A stretch of DNA of 64,000 nucleotides from Begonia masoniana (lineage: Eukaryota; Streptophyta; Magnoliopsida; Cucurbitales; Begoniaceae), in contig CM039510.1 of the NCBI GenBank assembly GCA_022432975.1, positions 15,394,381-15,458,380 on the forward strand, written 5' to 3'. The translations under genes and the position numbers were made by a program. Numbering within the stretch: the stretch's first letter is position 1; every line of letters starts with the position of its first letter. Shown piece after piece: positions 54,070-64,000 of this stretch. Below the pieces are notes generated by a model, which was not told the DNA's origin, searched no databases, and saw only the letters and a list, made by a program, of their open reading frames with translations.

Positions 54070-56030
54070 TAAGTGCTCTTTGTTTGCAAATTCGGCTCTA
54101 TTTTCAACTCTGTTTTATGAATGCATGCATCTCTATTTTTCGTGTCTTTGTTCATGCATGTTCACTCACCAGCACACTTGTTTAATCATGTTTCTTCTCT
54201 GTTAGTTGTGTTTCAATGTCAGCATGCCTACTTGTGTTTTTGTTCAGTTTATTGTCTCTGTTTTGATTCCTGTTGAGTCTGTTCTGTTTAATTCTGTCTT
54301 CCTGATCTTGTGTTCCGTTTCTGTTTCTGTCAGCATACATGTCTTGTTTAGTTTGATGTTTAGATTGTTTTAGGATAGTTGTGTTGAGTTAAGCATGATA
54401 GTTCGTTGTATAAATTTTGTTTCAAAAAAAAAATTCTCGGTCCAGCATGTTTTCTTTCTCTTGTTTTCATTTCTGATTGAGTCTGCTGAGTCTTTTGCTG
54501 TTTATTCTCCTCTACAGTAGTGTTGTTATGTTTAGTGTCCAAGCATGTTAGTTTAGGACTATTTTAGTGTCTTTGTTGCTGTGCAATTTTCTGTGAAAAT
54601 TTGTTGCTAAAGTTGAACTAATAATCTAGTTTTATGCTTAGCCAAGAAGAGAGAATTTTTACCTCTAATGAGTTGGTATTATTTGCTGAATAGTTGTCTC
54701 ACTTATATTAACTCTTGGATGGCCAAAATCACTTTTGAACTTCTAGCCATAAAATGGAATTGAGTCCAATCACTTTAGGTTCCATTTTACAGAAATTTTG
54801 TGCATATTTGCCTTTTTGCTGTTTCCTTTGTATCTGTTTAGTTTATGTTGTTAACCTGTGTTTATTTGCTGTTGATTGTGTCTAGTTAGTGTCCTAGATT
54901 GCCCAAGTTTTGGAGTTGAAGTTTCTTGAAAATCTATTCTGGTTTTTGAGAAAAATTTCTGCATTTTCTTTTTCTGTAATATGTCTTGTTCTAGTTTGTT
55001 GTTTTCTGTTGGCAGCATTTTCTGTTTTCATGTTTGTTCTGTTTTGTCCTTAGGTTTTAGGATATTTTAAATGTTGCTATTAACTATGAGTTTAGTTAGT
55101 TTTCAGAATAGTTTTAATTCTCAAAACTTGAATTAGTTTGCTGTTTTCCAAGCATGAATCCTTGCTGCATTATGATTCTATTTTTTAGGTTCAAAACTGT
55201 TTCTGGTTTTACATTTTTAGTTGCTGATTCTGTTTTCAGCATGTTAATGTTTTGTTTTTGGTCATTGGTTGCTGTTTTGTAGCATCTTCTTTAGGATTAT
55301 TTGTGTAGTTTGTTAGCTTTTTTTCTACAACATTAGGAGTTTGTTTTGCTGAGGCTTTTGCAGCACCTTTGCTGCTCTATTTAGAGTCATTCACCAAGGA
55401 TAAAATGCTGAGTTTAATTGATAAATTTTGCAGCATTATTTTCCTGGTTTGGTGAACATTTTTCTGCTTAGTTTAGGTTCTGTTTGTTAAACTAAAGTGC
55501 CCCATGTTTGTATGAAATTATAATCTGTTTTTTTGTAGGAAACTGAAAATAATTCTCATGCTTAATCCTCTAAGAAACTGTTTAGAAGCATGAAAATCTA
55601 ACCATGATCAACTTGGTTATGTTTTGATTTGTAGAAATTCTAAGTTGCTGTTTTTATTGTTCTTTTTCTGCCTTGTTTAGGAGCATGTTTAGGTGTTTGT
55701 TTGTTGTTCAAATTGCTAAGAGGTTTAAGCATTTGAACCTTGCGTTATTGTCTAGTTCTAGGTTGATGTTTTTGCATATTTTTAGAACCTGTTTCTGTGT
55801 GTTTTCGTAACATTTGTTGTGCAGTTTTTGTACCCATCTCCCAAGGCAAGAGGCCTCCATAATTGGCAAATTTGGAGTGATAATTGTTTTGCTTAAAAGG
55901 TATTTTTCTGTCCCCTTTTAGTGTTTATTCTCTATTGGGAGACTCTTTGGAATTGTTGACCGAGAGCAAATTCTGTTTATTTTCTGTTGGGAGACTCTTC
56001 GAAACTGTTGATCGAGAGCACTTGTTGTAA
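54070..56030 (+). mobile_element. LARD interior, non-coding, T/G-rich
   Basis: About 2 kb rich in TTTTCTGTTT, 'TGCTGTTT' and 'GCATG' words with no ORF of note on the plus strand. At 55,930-56,030 a ~60-base unit (TTGGGAGACTCTT...TTG(A/T)(C/T)CGAGAGCA) is repeated twice. Nothing else recognised. Confidence 0.7.
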
Positions 56031-56271
56031 CGACCCTAACATTGTACCCTTATTTTCTCGTATTATTTTTTTTTATCCGTGTAAACTTTGAGCCTAACGT
56101 TCAAGCGGAAATAAAACTTTTAAAAATCAGAATTGTTGAAGGTTATGCTTTTAAACCATTTAACGAAACTTAAAGACAATTTAAATAAAACTTAAATTAA
56201 AACTTAATAAAACAATAGAAAACACACAGTAGCTTTTGGGGGACAAAAGGGACAATTGTCCCGTGAATATC

Positions 56272-56420
56272 AGGGGCGATCGATCGCCCAAAACAGGAGA
56301 TCGATCGCCTGATGGAAAAATATCAGTGGCGATCAATCGCCACACTCCCTGGATTTTTCCAGGGAGTGGCGACCAATCTTGGCGATCGATCCCCTCCTTA
56401 GGCGATCGATCGCCAAGTCC
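56272..56420. repeat. GGCGATCGATCGCC palindrome cluster
   Basis: Four GGCGATCGATCGCC or near-identical motifs plus 'GGCGATCAATCGCC'. Equivalent to 6,540-6,690. Confidence 0.82.
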
Positions 56421-56948
56421 TCTGGAAATTTATTTCCAGCGAACTTGCATCGCTTCCTTCCCTTCTCTTTCTTTCTTCCCCTACATATAACATACCCTAT
56501 TTCTCTCATTCAATACAACTTCAACATCTAATACAACCTAATACACAACTTCACAGTTCATTAACACAATTTCCTCCAAATACCACACACATCACCGTAA
56601 TACATTTTGACGTAAAAACATACGATACACGTACCACCTCCAAAATCGACTTAAGACGTATTTAACAAGAAATGCATTTTCACAAAAACGAACTTCGTGG
56701 ATCCGTTTAAAAACTAAATGTTTCCTCCTGTTAAAATCACCAAGCAGTTCCATAAAACTTAGATAAAAGCCTTAACAAAACGTTTTATAAAATCAGTTTA
56801 CCAAAACATCTATACATTACTCTATCAGCTAACCAGAACCAAACATCCTAATATGTTCAACTATACAATTTTTCCTACGATCTAACTATAATGTCCCAAA
56901 ATACCTCTACATCATTCCCCACGGGTCAAATATGCGTCGACTGCCCAT

Positions 56949-58550
56949 CGTTTACCTTTTCGTTTTCCTTTTCGTTTACCTTTTCGTTTTCCTTTTCGTT
57001 TACCTTTTCGTTTTCCTTTTCGTTTTCCTTTTCGTTTACCTTTTCGTTTTCCTTTTCGTTTTCCTTTTCGTTTACCTTTTCGTTTTCCTTTTCGTTTACC
57101 TTTTCGTTTTCCTTTTCGTTTACCTTTTCGTTTTCCTTTTCGTTTTCCTTTTCGTTTACCTTTTCGTTTTCCTTTTCGTTTACCTTTTCGTTTTCCTTTT
57201 CGTTTACCTTTTCGTTTTCCTTTTCGTTTACCTTTTCGTTTTCCTTTTCGTTTACCTTTTCGTTTTCCTTTTCGTTTTCCTTTTCGTTTACCTTTTCGTT
57301 TTCCTTTTGTTTACCTTTTCGTTTTCCTTTTCGTTTACCTTTTCGTTTTCCTTTTCGTTTACCTTTTCGTTTTCCTTTTGTTTACCTTTTCGTTTTCCTT
57401 TTCGTTTACCTTTTCGTTTTCCTTTTCGTTTACCTTTTCGTTTTCCTTTTCGTTTTCCTTTTCGTTTACCTTTTCGTTTTCCTTTTCGTTTACCTTTTCG
57501 TTTTCCTTTTCGTTTACCTTTTCGTTTTCCTTTTCGTTTACCTTTTCGTTTTCCTTTTCGTTTACCTTTTCGCTTTCCTTTTCGTTTACCTTTTCGTTTT
57601 CCTTTTCGTTTTCCTTTTCGTTTACCTTTTCGTTTTCCTTTTCGTTTTCCTTTTCGTTTACCTTTTCGTTTTCCTTTTCGTTTTCCTTTTCGTTTACCTT
57701 TTCGCTTTCCTTTTCGTTTTCCTTTTCGTTTACCTTTTCGCTTTCCTTTTCGTTTACCTTTTCGTTTTCCTTTTCGTTTACCTTTTCGTTTTCCTTTTCG
57801 TTACCTTTTCGTTTTCCTTTTCGTTTACCTTTTCGTTTTCCTTTTCGTTTACCTTTTCGTTTTCCTTTTCGTTTTCCTTTTCGTTACCTTTTCGTTTTCC
57901 TTTTGTTTACCTTTTCGTTTTCCTTTTGTTTACCTTTTCGTTTTCCTTTTCGTTTACCTTTTCGTTTTCCTTTTCGTTTTCCTTTTCGTTTACCTTTTCG
58001 TTTTCCTTTTCGTTTACCTTTTCGTTTTCCTTTTCGTTACCTTTTCGTTTTCCTTTTCGTTTACCTTTTCGTTTTCCTTTTGTTTACCTTTTCGTTTTCC
58101 TTTTCGTTTTCCTTTTCGTTTACCTTTTCGTTTTCCTTTTCGTTTACCTTTTCGCTTTCCTTTTCGTTTTCCTTTTCGTTTACCTTTTCGTTTTCCTTTT
58201 CGTTTACCTTTTCGCTTTCCTTTTCGTTACCTTTTCGTTTTCCTTTTCGTTTACCTTTTCGTTTTCCTTTTCGTTTACCTTTTCGTTTTCCTTTTCGTTT
58301 ACCTTTTCGTTTTCCTTTTCGTTTACCTTTTCGTTTTCCTTTTCGTTTACCTTTTCGTTTTCCTTTTCGTTTACCTTTTCGTTTTCCTTTTTGTTTATCA
58401 TTTCGTTTTCCTTTTCGTTTAACTTTTCGTTTTCCTTTTCGTTTACCTTTTCGTTTTCATTTTCCTTTTCCTTTTCGTTTACCTTTTCGTTTTCCTTTTT
58501 GTTTACCTTTTCGTTTTCCTTTTCGTTTACCTTTTCGTTTACCTTTTCAT
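56949..58550. repeat. 1.6-kb minisatellite of 12-bp modules, mostly 24-bp dimers
   Basis: About 130 modules, CGTTTACCTTTT (A) and CGTTTTCCTTTT (B), mainly in AB order with frequent ABB. There are 1- or 2-base contractions such as CTTTTGTTTACC and CTTTTCGTTACC, and a CGCTTTCC variant. All units are multiples of 3, so long stop-free frames of 393-585 codons appear (FTFSFSFS, YLFVFLFV, LPFRFPFR). These are by-products, not genes. Confidence 0.97.
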
Positions 58551-59799
58551 TTATCATGAAAACATGCATGGAAATACTTTTTTGTACCTTTTTCCTAGAA
58601 ACCATGATGCATGATATGTACGATGCCATAATTAAAACTGAAGCATAAACAAGGAACAACTTAAACATTCAACAACTTAACTAAAACTAGCTACCCAACC
58701 TATTACCCAACACATTCTACATCTCCAAGATCCTCAATCAACATTAAATCTTATGGTGTAGGTCAAATCGGCCAAAAGAGTCACGAAGACTTACCTGTCG
58801 TCCGTAGAAATTAAAGCTTCGCCCACGAGCGTTGTTCACCTAAGGCAATTTCACAACATTGTCGTTAAAACGTGTTTAAACCATTAAATGTCCAAATTAA
58901 CAAAACCTTAACTAAGGAAATCTCCTAAAGCTCTAACTTAACTTTTTGAAACATTTTATCGAGCACCTCTAACTCGTTATTCATAAAACTCCATTGATGA
59001 GATTTCTCCAAATCTCAAACATCCGATTTCTCAATTTCAACAACGAACCTACTCTTTATGTCATCCAACAATTACGAATACGTCCACTAGAGGCATTATC
59101 ACGCCAAACCTATCAGTTTCTAACCCTTAATCGTATTTTAACGAAACCCTAAACGAAACCCTAACCGTGTAACTTCGTAAAAATCAAACAATAACCTTAT
59201 AAAACTATAGAATCATACCTAGGGTTGGGATTGGAGAAGGAAACGTGAAGGATCGGAGGACGATCGGAGGAAGAACGGACGTTGGAGAGGAGTCGCCGTG
59301 AGAGAGGGGAAACCGTCGCCGAGAGAAGGAAGAAAAATAGCAGAGGAAAAGGAGAGAAATCGTGAAAAATGAGGGAGAAGAGAGAAATATGTGATTTTTA
59401 TTAAAATTTCACTTGGAAATTACTGTTTTGCCCTTCTTTTGTTTTCTATTTGTTTCGTCCTTCGTTTCATTAATTAGCTAACAATTCGGTTTCTCCAAAC
59501 TTCCTTATTTCTCCGACGAATCCGACTTATTACTAGGGTTCTATTAAAACGGTCCGTTCGCAATTCGGACCTCGTTCACTATTTTTACCAACATATCTTT
59601 TATATTACGATAAACGTAATTCTCGTAAAATTAGCGTTAAACTCTTAAAATTCCTGAAATTTTCTTAAAATCCATATTAATCATTAGGATTCTATTGACT
59701 CTCTCTGTTCGTAAAACGGGTATAATCTGACATATTTACAAAAATACCATTATTTATTGGAATATTAAAATCCCGATTAAAACCGGGTGTTACACTTGT

Positions 59800-60546
59800 G
59801 TTTTATGTTTGTCAGTGTCTGAACTTGTTTGTTTGGATTACATTGCTATGACAATTAGCTGATATGATTTTTCCATCGTAACCTCATGTTACTGGATAGC
59901 TAGCATGAATTAACTATGGCCCGTATCAGTTTAAATTTTCAGAATGTTTTCTTGAAAAGTATGTTCTAATTGTTGTCATTTTTGTTTGTGTTCTGTAATT
60001 GTTTGAATTTGCTGTTCATTTGGATTTCATTATTGTGATATTATCCGATATGCTTTTTCCATATTAACCTCATGTTTCTGATTAGCAAGCATGAATTAAC
60101 CATGGCCCATATTGATTTAATTTTCAGAATGTTATTTTTGAAAAGCATGTTCCATTTTTCTTGTTTTGTTTAGGTGATTGTCTATGGTTGTTTGTTTCTG
60201 TTTTTAGAACCGTGTTTAGTTGTTTAGGTTTGTGTTGGCAAAAATTAATTTACATAGAGAATGGATTAGAAAATGAGTGCTAAAATTGAATTCTCATGTT
60301 AGTTAACATTTTGCTGAAATTATTGTGTTGTTTTGGTATTTTCCAAATGTGTTTTAGTATGTGTTTTATTTTGTTTAATCTTTCTAGATGTCTCATTTTA
60401 GGAGAATTTGATGTGCTAATTTGTTGTCCAAATTGGCATTGTTTTGTTTAGACTTTTCTAGGATGTTGAGATTAAAATTCTGGTTTAGAATTTTCTGGTT
60501 TTTCTAGTTTTTGTTCCTACTTTGGACTTGCACAATTTTCTGCTTC
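59800..60546 (+). mobile_element. LARD interior, continued, with a ~175-bp tandem duplication
   Basis: Resumes after the CTTGT duplication. Two similar ~170-190 base units (59,830-60,010 and 60,010-60,170) share 'TTTTTCCAT..TAACCTCATG', 'AGCATGAATTAAC(T/C)ATGGCCC' and 'ATTTTCAGAATGTT'. No ORF. Confidence 0.7.
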
Positions 60547-62520
60547 ATCCACCGAACGCTAGACGACAAATTAACATTTACGTCATCGGGCGAGGAAACA
60601 TACTACATCTTCCGGTGACGTCATACTACATCTTCCGGTGACATCACCCGGAAGACTCAATCGTTCAACTTCCATCATTTGACATCCGCCGATGGCGTCA
60701 GCCGGATGATTGCCTCATCCAGCTTCTATCATACGGCAGTAAAACACTATAATCATCAAACATCTTCATCCGATAGAACATATCACAATTCATCTAATTC
60801 TTAACTTAGTAACTATAAACCTCAAAGAGTAAGGATCATAAACTCATCCAAAATACGCATAGCGGAAGACTTAAGCAACACAAACCATTCAATAATCCTT
60901 AAAGTCGTATTCAGACTCTAAAGTCAAACCATTCAAATCTGAATATCATTGTTGTAAGAAATTCTGTTCTACTTAGTCATTTGTTTATCATAAACTTTTC
61001 TGACTTACTATGAGCATAACCAGGGAACTTAGTCGCCTATCCAGCCTTGCACTGTCACACTGAACATCCTCCAGCAACCAGCTTTAAGCGTTCTCTTGGA
61101 ATTGGGAATCCTCACCTATTATCTCTTCACCTACATCAAAGGTTCAACTATAAGCCTAATGCTTAGTAAGGAATGCAACAATAACATGAATGCATGAATG
61201 CATATTTCGGAGAAATACATGGTCATAAGTCTTTTCTTGTTCATAATCATCATCCATAATCATGAATCATATTCATCATTCATAATCATTGTCCATAATC
61301 ATTGTTCATATTCATCATTCGTAATCATTGTTCATATTCATCATTCGTAATCATTGTTCATAATCATTATTCATATCATTGTTCATATTCATCATTTAAG
61401 TTGTGTGGAATGAGAGAGGATTTGTGCCGGTAAAGGGGGTTCGACAGTGAGTTTGATCATGGTCCCTACTACGGGTCGTTTCATATGTCCTTCTTTGGAC
61501 TGTGACATACGCCGAACCGCCTCCAACCCTCACTCAACCACGTTGCAGGGATTTTTATCATCTTATCTTGTTCATGAGAAAACATGCTTTTAAAACATTT
61601 TCATGTGTATAAAATATTGATAATGCATGAATATGGGAATTCTTACTCATTCAGACTACAGAACAGAACATTCATCCAGTGTGAAAACTTTCCATTAAAC
61701 TAAACGTCAACATAAGTACTAGACTGTAGCATAATAACCTCTAATCATCATATCAGTTACTATCTAGCATCCTTGTGATGTAGGGCCCTATTGGCCGGAA
61801 ATCCTATACATTCACTTACCTGGTGTCCTTAGCAATGAGAGCTCCTTTTCCTCAGACTTCTTTACCTAAAACATTCACATTACAGTAGTTAAAACAAAAT
61901 CCTAAAAGTTCTACTCACAAGTCATCTTAGGGTTTAATAGCTAAGAGTCATTCCCGAATTCTTAGTTTAACACTCAATGTAGTCTGAAATCCCAAAACCA
62001 AAAACAGACAGATTCGATTATCGATAACTCAGGGGTGGTTGTTTTAAATGTCCAGAGTCGATTTGATAAAAGCATTCTCACTCTCAAATTTCAAATGTTC
62101 TTATTATTAGTCGGCCATTGGAAAATCCAAAACTCCAATGCCGAGTAGAAAACAGGGCTAGCAAACTAACAGATAGCTACGTTGTCTATTGCATACCTCG
62201 GCACAGAGTAGTCGAGTAGTGGCAGAGAAAACCGATCGTCAAAGAGAGTATGCTGAAAGCAGAGAGCAAGAGCTCGGAGAGAGAAGAAATCGCCGAAAAG
62301 GAAGGTGTCGGCTACAGTGGTTTAAATGAGGTTTAAAACATTTCCTTTTTCTTTATATACTGGTCATCACCCTCCACTATTACCACTTTGCCACCCAACC
62401 TAGTTTAAATCCACATTAAATTAATTATTCTTGGTATAAAACTCTAAACCGTGAAAATTGAATATTTATGACCGTTAATACAGTTAGGAAGTCACCTGGC
62501 TGAAGTTGTCGGGTGTTACA
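60547..62520 (-). mobile_element. Truncated LTR (family F2) inside the LARD
   Basis: Minus strand starts TGTAACACCCGACAACTTC at 62,520. The CAGGTAAGT motif is 701 bases in (61,819), against 704 in the F2 solo LTR. ATGAACAATGATTATG-type repeats lie at 61,225-61,395 and TCGG blocks at 60,547-60,780. It lacks the last ~430 bases of the LTR, and no duplication is visible at the cut end. More diverged from 29,756-32,446 than the mirror copy is. Confidence 0.87.
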
Positions 62521-62636
62521 ACTATGGTTTGCTTGTTTAAGCTTTTTAGTAGAGAAATTTTATCATAAGTGTTGTAATGTTCCTCGGTGAGTCAACCATT
62601 GGATTTGAGATCAAATCCTCAAGAACCGGGAGGGGA
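62521..62636 (+). mobile_element. LARD interior end with polypurine tract
   Basis: Ends AAGAACCGGGAGGGGA at 62,621-62,636, a clear polypurine tract directly before the 3' LTR. Confidence 0.85.
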
Positions 62637-63688
62637 TGATATGCCCACGGTCCCAATCCATCGTGCACAAGTCAAGGTACGTAATTATTTATTTATTTTA
62701 TCTATCTAATGGACTTGCGGAATTTTGTAGGTAAGTGGATTCTCAAGGCTTGGAAAGAATTAATGAAGAAGGAATTTGTTTTCTTTTAATTCAAATTATG
62801 TAAACAAGCCTTGTATTTAATTGGTATATTTTTAGGAAACTTTAGTTTTGTTTAAAACTCGTTAATTGGCAAACTTTAGCCTTTTAGAATGTATATTTTT
62901 GTAATAGTCTTCAAAGGATGGCAAACCAAGAGATGAACCAAGCTGAACCGGACTAAACCAAGGGCTGAACCAAGTGAACCGGCCAAACCAAAGGAGAACC
63001 AAGGCTGAACCAAGGTGCAAGAGTTGAACCGGCCCTAGAGAAGCATCACAAGTAGACCGAACCGCCAGAAGCTCCAATGGCTATTTTCTTAGCCATTGCC
63101 CGACGTTTCTGCTAAAGTGTTTTCTTCCTTCTCTCTCGATTCTCCTTTTGTATTTAACTCCTCTTCCACCTTTGTAATTGTTTGGTTAATTCGATGAATA
63201 TTTGAAAATTGCAGAGGAGTTTTTCTTCCTGTTTGGAGCGCTCTACGCGAGCGACAGAGAGAGCTTTCTCTCGGTGCTTCATCGGCGCGCAGCGCCTGGA
63301 TGAAGCCACCAGAATGCACCCCGAGCTCGTGGCTGCTAGGGGGTGTTCTTAGTCCCTCTCGTCCTCTTCCAAGCAATGGAAGCAAGGAAGAAATGGGCGA
63401 ACGCCATAGTTCCCGCCGCCGAGAACTCCTTCGCTGGCAACGAAGGATTTTTGTCACCCAAAATTGCCGAGTCGTTTCTGGGTCGGCTTCGGGCCTTCAT
63501 TTCACTCCTCCATCATTTCCACATCCTTCTGAGTGACACCCACTTCCTGGAAAATTTTCATTTTTTTGTTGCTCTGTTTGTCGATGTTTTGTTCTGTTTT
63601 GGGGTGTTCCTTAGAGCACCGATCCTCTTGTTTATTTTCTATCTTCCGCATGTCATCTCATCCCATTTAGCACCCCCGTAGCCTATCA
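62637..63688 (+). mobile_element. LARD 3' LTR, 1,052 bp
   Basis: Matches 52,976-54,054 with scattered substitutions and a ~25-base deletion near 63,555 (sequence after 'TTCCTGGAAA'). The divergence suggests a much older insertion than Cassandra. Confidence 0.88.
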
Positions 63689-63693
63689 AGTCT

Positions 63694-64000
63694 CCCAGAC
63701 AACCTATCTAGACTTCAAATATACTCAAATAATCCATATAAACAACAGATTCGAGTTTTCAATGTCGAATTTGATTTTTTCACAAAACCTTAAACTTTAA
63801 CTACCAAAATAGGGAGTTCTAGTGACTTACCCTTGAAGTTCCATTACAAAAGTCGTTGCTCGTAGTCTTGTGAACATGTCATTTGCCTTAGAATGCAACG
63901 ATTTGCATATATGGGAATCAACCCTCTCCTTCTCCTCCCCCTTCTACGCAGCTACACAACGAGGAAACAAACCAACTCCATTGTGACCATCTTAATCTTT
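63694..64000. other. Flanking DNA, nothing recognised
   Basis: Ordinary AT-rich sequence to the window end. 'GACTTACCC' on the plus strand could be the complement of another LTR donor-like site, but no LTR terminus is seen. Confidence 0.4.

Larger units (their letters stand above)
56036..59794 (-). mobile_element. Solo LTR (family F1), 3,759 bp, with expanded minisatellite
   Basis: TGTAACGACCC...AACCGGGTGTTACA between perfect CTTGT duplications (56,031-56,035 and 59,795-59,799). Homologous to the F1 LTR at 6,326-8,790 throughout: GATCGATC palindromes (56,272-56,420), minisatellite, CAGGTAAGT complement at 58,789-58,796, and identical terminal regions. The extra ~1.3 kb of length is almost wholly accounted for by the minisatellite. 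Confidence 0.94.
52976..63688 (+). mobile_element. LARD-like non-autonomous LTR retrotransposon
   Basis: LTRs 52,976-54,054 (1,079 bp) and 62,637-63,688 (1,052 bp), TGATATGCCC...CCTATCA, with flanking GGTCT (52,971-52,975) and AGTCT (63,689-63,693), a 5-bp duplication with one mismatch. It has a PBS and PPT. After subtracting two nested LTRs the interior is about 2.85 kb, T-rich on the plus strand and without any ORF resembling gag or pol. It must rely on proteins from another element, and the PBS type fits a copia helper. Confidence 0.85.

Noticed and set aside
56891..58648. 585-, 496- and 393-aa ORFs (FSFSFT, LFVFLFVY, PFRFPFRL repeats)
   Set aside because: Three overlapping frames are open only because the minisatellite unit is a multiple of three bases without stops. 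The array lies inside a solo LTR.
58204..58668. Minus-strand 154-aa ORF rich in NEKVNEKE
   Set aside because: Opposite-strand reading of the same minisatellite.
1..64000. tRNA genes, telomere repeats, organelle DNA insertions
   Set aside because: None recognised on reading both strands. tRNA-like matches are only retrotransposon primer-binding sites, and AAACCCTAA at 5,637 is a single unit.

Overview
The window is a gene-poor piece of a flowering-plant nuclear genome, probably a eudicot although no feature fixes the species. Nearly all of it is LTR retrotransposons nested in one another. There are Ty3/gypsy chromoviruses of Tekay/Del type with 2-4 kb LTRs, two decayed Ty1/copia elements, a Cassandra TRIM carrying a 5S-rRNA-derived domain, a non-autonomous LARD-like element, several solo LTRs with 5-bp target-site duplications (TSDs), a hAT transposase relic and several tandem arrays. 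No intact host gene is visible. The best candidate is a short ORF at 5,750-6,073 with a plant-like promoter and leader.

Layout. 1-4,051 holds pieces of a solo LTR, a copia LTR and the first part of another LTR, ending at a 100-N gap. 4,152-4,890 is a ~205-bp tandem repeat. 4,891-6,325 is AT-rich DNA, a GAGCC-rich array and the small ORF. 6,326-12,530 is a gypsy element with its interior deleted and a solo LTR inside its second LTR. 12,536-14,650 has the hAT relic, a CACGTG array and a hairpin-bearing GC-rich stretch. 14,652-20,256 is copia-1, split by Cassandra at 18,220-19,113. 20,257-21,549 is AT-rich. 21,550-33,317 is gypsy copy B on the minus strand, with a solo LTR in its 5' LTR. 33,323-34,838 is part of the LTR that hosts it. 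34,984-42,011 is copia-2, with a solo LTR in its 5' LTR. 42,286-43,206 is an LTR cut by the second 100-N gap. 43,307-51,831 is gypsy copy B' on the plus strand. 51,837-52,905 is the remainder of the host LTR. 52,976-63,688 is a LARD-like element containing a 3.8-kb solo LTR with a very large minisatellite, plus a truncated LTR.

The main structural result is that 1-4,051 mirrors 33,509-37,560, and 43,471-51,05x mirrors 22,452-30,036. Each inverted pair shares nested insertions at the same base. Two TSDs are split across the N gaps: CCGCT at 2,717 and 52,906, and GATGT at 33,318 and 51,832. The simplest reading is that 1-4,051 and 43,471-52,905 are one continuous locus. The 39-kb contig between the gaps would then be a second copy of it, either the other haplotype or a duplicate, placed inside its gap in reverse. 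A real inverted duplication is the alternative.

Across at least five gypsy LTR families the LTRs share one modular plan: TGTARCRCCC / GGGYCGTTACA-like ends, a TATA box followed by a CACTGTAGC motif, a conserved CAGGTAAGT splice-donor-like site 0.5-1.0 kb into the LTR, a CTACATCA-like motif, a GCATTAGGCT...GATGTAG block, and family-specific arrays (TCGGAAGATGT, GGCGATCGATCGCC, CGTTTTCCTTTT).
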